Assembly: GCA_014529385.2 (NCBI GenBank)
Contig: CM043950.1
Location: 73,500,435 to 73,564,434 of the forward strand
Source of the DNA: Adiantum capillus-veneris
Lineage: Eukaryota; Streptophyta; Polypodiopsida; Polypodiales; Pteridaceae
DNA: 64,000 nt
Direction of reading: 5' to 3'
Of this stretch, positions 57,981 through 64,000 are shown one piece after another (within the stretch, counting starts at the first letter, position 1; each line of letters opens with the position of its first letter). The notes beneath the pieces were generated by a model. That model saw only the letters and a program-made list of their open reading frames with translations. It ran no database searches and was not told the DNA's origin. Position numbers and translations under genes: made by a program.

Positions 57981-58470
57981 GGAAAACCATTAACTAAAAA
58001 GTTAACAATGTTCTCACTCCATTCAGGCATAGTCTCAACTATGAATAGGGAAGTATCGGGTAATTCATCATCAACTCTTGTAGGGGCTTCACCATTGGGT
58101 ATACGAGACAAATGATCAGCCATGACGTGCCTTTTACCAGGTCTCACTACAATCGTGAAATCAAACTCCAAAAGAATGAACAACCATCGTGTGATTCTTC
58201 CTGCGGAGCATGGCTTGTTTACCAGATACATCAACGCTTGATGATCCGCATAAAATACAAACTTGTTTGCCAGGAGGTAGTAGCGAAATTTCTTTACTGC
58301 ATAAACCATTGCTAACCTTCTCACTATGTAGTGGTGTAGTTCCTTTCAGCATCGTTCAATTGACGGCTTGCAAAGCTAATGGGATAGTCCAATTTATGTT
58401 CTCCTCGTTGAGTGAGAACACACCCAATAGCAAAGTTTGATGCATCAATATGCACATGGAAAATGACATC
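57981..58470 (-). pseudogene. Element J: RNase H
   Basis: VIFHVHIDASNFAIGCVLTQ and LDYPISFASRQLNDAERNY, then a one-base frameshift at about 58325. The domain continues with AMVYAVKKFRYYLLANKFV, YADHQALMYLVNK and RPGKRHVMADHLSR. No second RNase H is present, unlike in elements A, B and D. Confidence 0.88.
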
Positions 58471-59340
58471 CCAGTTAGGTGTCCTTAAAATCGGAGCACT
58501 TGCTAGTGTTTTCTTCAATTGTTCATAGGCCTCGTCACACTCTTCAGTCCATTTAAATTCAATGAGAAGCTTGTACAAAGCACGTGCTATTTCAACGAAA
58601 AATAAAATAAACCGTCGATAATAACCCACGTTTCCCATGAACCTTTGAACTCCCTTGTAATTGGTTGGTGGTGGTAACTCTAGAATCACTTTAATTTTGC
58701 TCTCATCGGTTGAGATACCATTCTTAGATACTATATGCCCTAAAATAACTCCATGCTTGACCCAAAATTGGCATTTGAACGGGTTCAATGAGATACGATA
58801 TAACCTACACTTTTCAAACACCTTCCGCAAACATGATAGATGTTCTTTCCAAGAAGAGTAAACACAAAGGTCGTCTAAGAAAGCTTCACAAAACTCTCTC
58901 AAATATTCTTTAAAAGCAGTGTTTATTAATTGTTGGAATGTAGCAGGGGCATTTGTTAAGCCAAAAGCCATCACAGGAAATGCAAACACGCCAAATTCTG
59001 TGATGAAGGGAGTTTTAGCTTGGTCTTCTAGCGCTATCGTGATTTGGTTGTAGCGTGAGTACCCATCTAGAAAGCTATAAGCTTCCTTGCCTGCAACTCT
59101 TTCGAGTACATGTTCGGAATATGGTAGGGGGTAATGGTCTCTTCTAGTAGCTGCATTAACTTTTTTGAGGTCCACGCACACCCTGAGTTTCCCATTCTTT
59201 TTTGGCACGATAACTATTGGAGACACCCATTCAGAGTGTTCAAAAGGATATATGAACCCACATTTGATAAGCTTTTCTAGTTCTTCTTGAATGATCTTTG
59301 CATACTTAGGATTCATCGGGTAGGGTCTTTTTTGTACGGG
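58471..59340 (-). pseudogene. Element J: reverse transcriptase
   Basis: RT at residues about 335-600 of the 673-codon ORF: IVPKKNGKLRVCVDLKKVN, HYPLPYSEHVLERVAG, FLDGYSRYNQITIALEDQ, MAFGLTNAPATFQQL, the catalytic FLDDLCVYSS (489-492 FLDD), LGHIVSKNGISTDESK and GYYRRFI. The upstream DIFAWTYHDMKG (about 307-318) is typical of plant Athila/Tat-like RTs. Both Asp residues of the active site are present and this segment has no stop. Confidence 0.9.
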
Positions 59341-60120
59341 CTTCGCAGTGCTAATCATAGGGATTGTATGTTGGACCACAGAAGGTGCAACACCTTTCAT
59401 ATCATGGTATGTCCAAGCGAATATGTCCTTGAATTCCTTGAGAAGCTCTTTGAGGACCGCCTCTTCAACTTCTGTGAGGTCTTGGGCAATAAAAACAGGT
59501 TTTGATTCTTCACCGGGGTCGGCTATTTCTATTTCTTTAACTATTGCCGGCCCATCATAGATTCCATTATTCCCATCGATAGGTATTCTTTGGGCTTTTG
59601 TGTACACAACCTTTGCTTCCCCTGTGGTGTAAGATTTGAAATGTTCTGGTGCAGGATGCAAGTCTGTGGATTCTGGTTGTGCTTTGGTCTGTGCTTCCAT
59701 TTCTGCTTTCTTGTGTTGTCGAGCTAACTCTTGGTTTTGACGCCTCCTTGCAGTGCGGCTCAACTTTGGCTTGTCTATGATCTCTAATTGGGCTATGTCA
59801 TGGGGTCGTGGTCTACACCACATAACATTTTGGAGATATTCACCCCAATCGTCTACCAATTTTCGATGAGCATCACATGCTCCTATATAATTGAGCCATT
59901 CTGCTGAGGATCTCTTCTTTTTGATCCTAGCACGTACATTGGCTCGATATCGACTCCTCTTAAAGTTTTTCTTTTTCTTATTTGAGACCTGATTTTGATT
60001 TGCATTTAGATCTGGCTCACTAAAGGAATCCTCGTTGGTGTCCTCTTCACTCTTGGAGGAGCTATCATCGGTTGATGTGCTCGGTGTTGACGAGGAAGGG
60101 AAAACTGAGACAAGAGATGA
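59341..60120 (-). CDS. Element J: N-terminal extension (no gag, no protease)
   Basis: Residues about 80-335 of the same open frame. An acidic Ser-rich part (TDDSSSKSEEDTNEDSF) is followed by a basic part (KKKKNFKRSRYRANVRARIK), then SSAEWLNYIGACDAHRKLVDDWGEYLQ, a Gln/Lys-rich helix (RRRQNQELARQHKKAEMEA) and KSYTTGEAKVVYTKAQR. No gag core, zinc knuckle or protease motif is visible. The segment between the TATA-like boxes and about residue 175 has no Met, so translation would need an upstream exon, an in-frame start outside the expected transcript, or a non-AUG start. Confidence 0.6.
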
Positions 60121-60345
60121 GAGAGGGAGAGAGAGAGAGAGAGAGAGCAAGCCGACTCCAGATATGCAAACCCCAAAGTGTGTCAATTGATCACACAAGA
60201 TGAGTTTATATAGAGAGGACCAGGGTGCTATATATAGAGATACTATATATATCTCAACAGCCCCACTCAAATGAAGGTCCCTACCTGTGGATAAAAAAAC
60301 CCTTGGGGGCTCAAGGGAAAAACCCACAGCTCTATATACACCCAC
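60121..60345 (-). promoter_or_regulatory. Probable promoter/LTR part of element J
   Basis: On the minus strand two TATA-like boxes, TCTATATATAGCACC (about 60240-60226) and CTCTATATAAACTC (about 60215-60202), lie just upstream of a GA/CT run (60119-60148) and the pol frame. No primer-binding site was found between them and the coding region. The first 80 residues of the long ORF come from translating this region and are probably not protein. Confidence 0.5.
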
Positions 60346-60724
60346 TATTATTAAAATATTTCAAATGTATATTTACAAAGTTCAAAGGAGCTACATCACT
60401 CCATAATACACAAAAATGACCATAAAGGCTCATAAAAATTCTAATCAACACAAAGTTAAGGTTTGAATTGCAGGAGCTTTAGCGTCTTTGATTCCTCATA
60501 TATGCTGCTTGATGTGGTTTGTATCCTGTTAACAATAGTAATTCAAGAAACATATCAAGACGTGAAGGTTAAAAATAATCACATCATATTGTCCTTAGAG
60601 ATGGTTCCCGACATTGCTCTAGAGACGATAGAGAAATAAACGTAATGTCGATGCAGTCACATGTGCACACATGTATATACAAAGTCGGTACATAAAAGCT
60701 ATGAAACACTAGTAGTGCATAGTC

Positions 60725-61280
60725 AGAGCTGCCAAGTCCCTGATGATGAGAATGATAAGAACCATAGCACCAATGATAACGAGGGTGCAATAAGAGGATA
60801 ACAACCATAGAACCAATGACGACGAGGGTGCAATGAGATGATAAAAAACATAGCACCATGACGAGACGAGGGTGCAATATGGCAATAACAACCATAGCAC
60901 CAATGATGACGAGGGATCCATATGAGATAAAAACCATAGCACCATGGCAATGAGGGTGCAATATGACGATATCAACCATAGCACCATGACGACGAGGGAG
61001 CAAATGAGACGATAACAACCATAGCACCAATGATGGCGAGGGTGCAATATGAGATAACAACCATAGCACCATGTCAGTGAGGGTGCAATATGACAATAAG
61101 AACCATATCACCATGACAACAAGAGAGCAATGAGACGATAACAACCATAGCACCAATGATGGCGAGGGTGCAATATGAGATAACAACCATAGCACCATGT
61201 CAGCGAGGGTGCAATATGACAATAAGAACCATATCACCATGACGACGAGGGAGCAATGAGACAATAACAACCATAGTGCC
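60725..61280. repeat. Minisatellite, unit ~42 bp
   Basis: About 13 units of ACCATAGCACCAATGATGRC + GAGGGTGCAATATGAGATAAC. In the right part three units form a higher-order repeat of about 124 bp (compare 61010-61130 with 61134-61256). Because many units are multiples of three, the minus strand stays open for 232 codons (hydrophobic repeats), which is an effect of the repeat and not evidence for a gene. Confidence 0.9.
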
Positions 61281-62982
61281 ATGAAATATTGAGGCCCTAA
61301 TATCGATTATAAGGGTGAAATACGATGATAACAAGCATAGCATCGAGCTCGACACCATGATCCCAAGCACACATAAACTTTATCAGTAATGGGAGATAAT
61401 CTATCACATCATCAAGAAAATTATTAGTAAGGTCGTGACATAGAATTATCAAAATCATTAGTAAAGTCATGATCTAGAATTATCAATTGACCAAGCATAA
61501 GTGACAAACTCTACAAATGATGACTTAGAAACCATATAATCAAGATCTGAGGCACCCAGATAGCACAAGGCCCCGTGATGATGATGCTACCATGTAATCA
61601 AACCATTGGCGTATGATAAAACGGGCGACACATTATTTCAATATTTATGCCATTGATAACGTAAATAAAATGAAGTGTTCATGACACGAAATTATTTAAT
61701 TTTATTTTATTTTATATGTAGATGCAAGCTAGAGCAACCAACATTGCTATTGGATACTACGATGTTCATGGAATTTAAAGGGTCAATGCTTGCAAACAAA
61801 TGTTGATGCTGATGGTAACATTCATTAATGATGTGAGAAACATGGATTAATGAAGTCACAATGCCTCTCGATAATTATAAACGATATATCAATGATTATT
61901 GCTCCCCAAAGGATCCATCTTGCACTGGTGACATGAAATAATCTACTCACTCACACATAAAACATAAAGGATAGACATCTAGTTCACATACTCGTCTGGA
62001 GAGCCTAACTAGCTCAATCTCGAGCCTCAGAGTCTCCAACTACTCTGACTTAGTGTCATACCTCAAGGAATCATCCCATACCGCCCTTGCTTGGGTGTCC
62101 AGATAGGCATTGCCAAGGGTCCATAGTCCCACGTATTGGCATCCCACAAGATAATTCACAAATGATTCGAAGGTCCGATATACAGGACTTCGCAACTGCC
62201 ATACGTAATTCCGGCGCCCATCTTGATGTTTAGAGATATTAGGTACAATATGTTGGTTTCATTGATGGGTGTGTATGGTTCCCTACATTGCCTTCACCCA
62301 AGCATGGAGATGCATTCGAGAGCCATTCTCGACGGGTGGTCTAATTGGAGCCGCAAGGTCAATCAATTATTGAAAGTGTGCTCAAAATGCCCTGTAATCT
62401 AACCAGATAGTAGTCTTACTTGCTGAAAGAATGTGCAATCTCATTGTAGGCCAAGCATTTACAACATGTTAGTGGGCCTATTAAATTGAACACAAAGTTT
62501 AAACATCTAGGAGCCTTTGGTTTGACGAACAATAGAGAATTCAAAGACAAATTAGACAAATTGAATTTTGAAGACAAATTAAAAAAAAAAAATCTTCAAC
62601 ATTATCCGCATTAAAAGCATGCAATCCAAACCTTAAAAAGATAGCCAGTTCCATTAGCACATACAAAACCCAGGATAAATAAAATAAGCACAATGATAAG
62701 TGTCAAAAAGTTTAAAAGCAAAGGCGTCTCTCTACTCTATCAATTGATTGGATCACTGGTTAACTAAAATCCGGATACTCTGGGCACGATTTTTGCCTTC
62801 TTTTTGTTGTTTGAATGCTACCAAACTTAGCATGTTAAGAAGGAAAGCAGACATCTAAATTGTATCATTTTTCTCTCTGTGCAGGGAAGATAATTTTTGA
62901 GAATTGCAACAAAGTGATACATAAAAACAAGCAAAAGAAAAACAAAAACTTTGCAGTGTAAAGATGCATAAAGCTTACGCTT
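61281..62982. other. Stretch without recognised gene
   Basis: AT-rich sequence. I looked for downstream MnSOD exons here on the minus strand (NGGGH, HSIFW and DVWEHAYY motifs) and saw none. No transposon motif was recognised either. If the SOD gene is intact this is the start of its intron. Confidence 0.45.
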
Positions 62983-62985
62983 TCA

Positions 62986-63255
62986 GGGACCAAGTGTGAC
63001 AATGGATTGTGGGTCCTTAGCATCGTGGAGCTTCTCAAGTGTCGTGTTGAAGTTGGGTATATACGTCTTATGATGCTTGTTGTGGTGAAGCTCAATAATC
63101 TCGCCACTGATGTAAGGCTCTAAGGCTCCATAGTTGTAAGAAAGCTCTGGTAGGGAAAAAGTTTGGAAGCCCCTGATCTGCATCCCACCAGGTGTGCACA
63201 TCCTCAGAGCTGATTCAAGCTTGCATCCAGCAGATCTCATCATGGATGCTGCCAT
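62986..63255 (-). CDS. Mitochondrial Mn superoxide dismutase, 5' exon (partial)
   Basis: The enzyme converts superoxide to hydrogen peroxide and oxygen in the mitochondrial matrix. From ATG at 63255, 90 codons can be read. Residues 1-31 form a likely transit peptide rich in Arg, Ser and Ala ([18 protein letters not shown]). The mature part begins near [18 protein letters not shown] and has [10 protein letters not shown], with the first Mn ligand at H57 and counterparts of His30 and Tyr34 of the human enzyme at H61 and Y65. The reading ends VTLGP before TGA (62983-62985). A donor-like GTAAGC lies at 62978-62973, just past the TGA; GTCCCT at 62991 is a weaker alternative. A likely splice acceptor (GCATTGCAG) at about 63302-63294 suggests an intron in the 5' untranslated region. 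The other exons are not seen. Confidence 0.82.
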
Positions 63256-63411
63256 ATCTAGCGAGAACCTTCGCACCTTGCTCTCTAATATCTGCAATGC
63301 CTAAAAATAGCCACTTGTTTCTTTGCATGCCGGGAGGAGCTTCAAAGAGCTTTGGTCAACTCCAGTAGGAGCATCACCCAACGTCCCTTCTCATACATAT
63401 CCACACCCATG

Positions 63412-63717
63412 CAGTTTCTGAAAGCGGATGCATCGACGTTGTTAATTAGCACCAAGAACCCCTTTTTTTGCGAAGTCCATCCTCATGCAAGCATCGAAGA
63501 TATGGAAATACCTTCTTTTGCAAGCAATTCTTGTTGTATTGACTCTCTAATTCGTATCCAAGGATGTTCTGGAGACGATAGCAGTGCCGCTAGTGTTGAT
63601 TTTATTAGTGATGACCTTGACATTGTCAAGTCTGAGTTCGAGAAACAAGAGCGCAAGCATACTAAATCAACCCTTGCGAATCTATGCAAGAAGCAGTGCA
63701 GGCCAGCAAGAAGATAA
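63412..63717 (+). CDS. Hypothetical ORF divergent from the SOD exon
   Basis: 101 codons from ATG at 63412 to TAA, not recognised. It is charged in its second half (DDLDIVKSEFEKQERKHTK) and basic at the end (LCKKQCRPARR). No signal peptide or membrane segment is visible. It could be an exon, part of the SOD 5' flank, or chance. The antisense ORF 63483-63803 is equally long, so coding direction is undecided. Confidence 0.2.
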   Translation, partial: QFLKADASTLLISTKNPFFCEVHPHASIEDMEIPSFASNSCCIDSLIRIQGCSGDDSSAASVDFISDDLDIVKSEFEKQERKHTKSTLANLCKKQCRPARR

Positions 63718-64000
63718 ACCTTCTCGTAGCGTCTACGATCTCGTGACCTGGTTCTTCTCAATGTATGTATGTTGAGGAGTCCAGCAGCTACGCAAGCTCC
63801 CAACCCACTTTCCAGGGACGTAACTAGCTAAATAAATCATTGCCATGCATACAGATGAGCACCATGGCCAAAATTAGCAGCCGCTTCCGTGCAGATCATT
63901 GAGCGCTATTTATATTACTTGCCCTTAAATTTAGCACAACTGGCTGGTGTCTCTACATCATATTGCTCTCTCTTGTCCATAACTACGCGATTGTCTGCCT
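63718..64000. other. Right edge, no supported feature
   Basis: No motif, repeat or RNA gene recognised. Confidence 0.4.

Noticed and set aside
55529-60345. Endogenous pararetrovirus (caulimovirid) as the source of element J
   Set aside because: J has a gypsy integrase with HHCC and D-D-E motifs, which caulimovirids lack, and no movement-protein signal was seen.
49875-60345. Elements I and J as one functional ambisense retroelement
   Set aside because: I is heavily decayed and J has its own TATA-like region. A rearrangement explains the arrangement more simply. Kept as a question in the junction finding.
60725-61280. Regularly spaced repeats resembling a CRISPR array
   Set aside because: Units are contiguous and diverged with no unique spacers, and the context is a plant nuclear genome. 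It is a minisatellite.
60584-61282. 232-codon hydrophobic minus-strand ORF, superficially like a multi-pass membrane protein
   Set aside because: It is the translation of the 42-bp minisatellite; open frames in all units follow from the unit length. No start context or homology.

Overview
This is plant nuclear DNA, almost entirely transposon-derived. It holds nested LTR retrotransposons of the Ty3/gypsy and Ty1/copia superfamilies, a non-LTR LINE and a CACTA transposase relic. The only likely host-gene sequence is at the right edge: a 5' exon of a mitochondrial Mn superoxide dismutase. Evidence for a land plant: plant Tat-type gypsy elements with two RNase H domains, copia elements with initiator-Met-tRNA primer sites, a tnp2-type CACTA transposase, and an MnSOD with a transit peptide. 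The species cannot be read from the window. The density of nested insertions suggests a large, repeat-rich genome.

Layout, left to right. (1) 1-7431, minus strand: the 3' half of a copia element joined in frame, at about 1687/1688, to the integrase tail of a Tat-like gypsy element 'A' (gag, PR, RT, RNase H, second RNase H, integrase; 5' LTR mostly lost). (2) 7545-17268, minus: gypsy element 'B', same family as A, with both 2.6-2.7 kb LTRs and a target duplication but no gag. A and B lie 113 bp apart inside one LTR of element 'C'. (3) 17269-31052, plus: 'C', a small non-autonomous LTR element with a tRNA-Met primer site. Its 3' LTR is split by gypsy element 'D' (19181-30465). D's second RNase H is split in turn by 'E', a solo LTR of a D-like family in reverse orientation. 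(4) 31060-43030: a LINE on the minus strand, split inside its RT by gypsy element 'F' (31984-41735), which lacks RT and carries an extra ORF after integrase. (5) 43035-48900: a CACTA tnp2 fragment on the plus strand, split by copia element 'H' (43588-48368), which holds a pair of D-like LTR fragments 'G'. (6) 49.15-55.54 kb: gypsy element 'I', plus strand, with gag and PR but no pol. It meets tail-to-tail, at a perfect 15-bp inverted repeat, the 3' end of 'J'. J (55.53-60.35 kb, minus) is a gag-less gypsy pol with RT, RNase H and integrase followed by a C-terminal retropepsin-like domain. (7) 60.7-61.3 kb: a minisatellite, then about 1.7 kb without features, then the MnSOD exon.

All transposon ORFs except a few segments carry stops or frameshifts. 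Only J's 440-codon tail, A's 529-codon RNase H-integrase and the chimeric 501-codon ORF stay open over long distances. The most unusual items are J's domain order, the gypsy-copia chimera, the inverted-repeat junction between I and J, and the extra ORF of F. Apart from the SOD exon there is no evidence of a working host pathway here. If the SOD gene is live, its remaining exons must lie to the left, and much of this window would be an intron filled with transposons.
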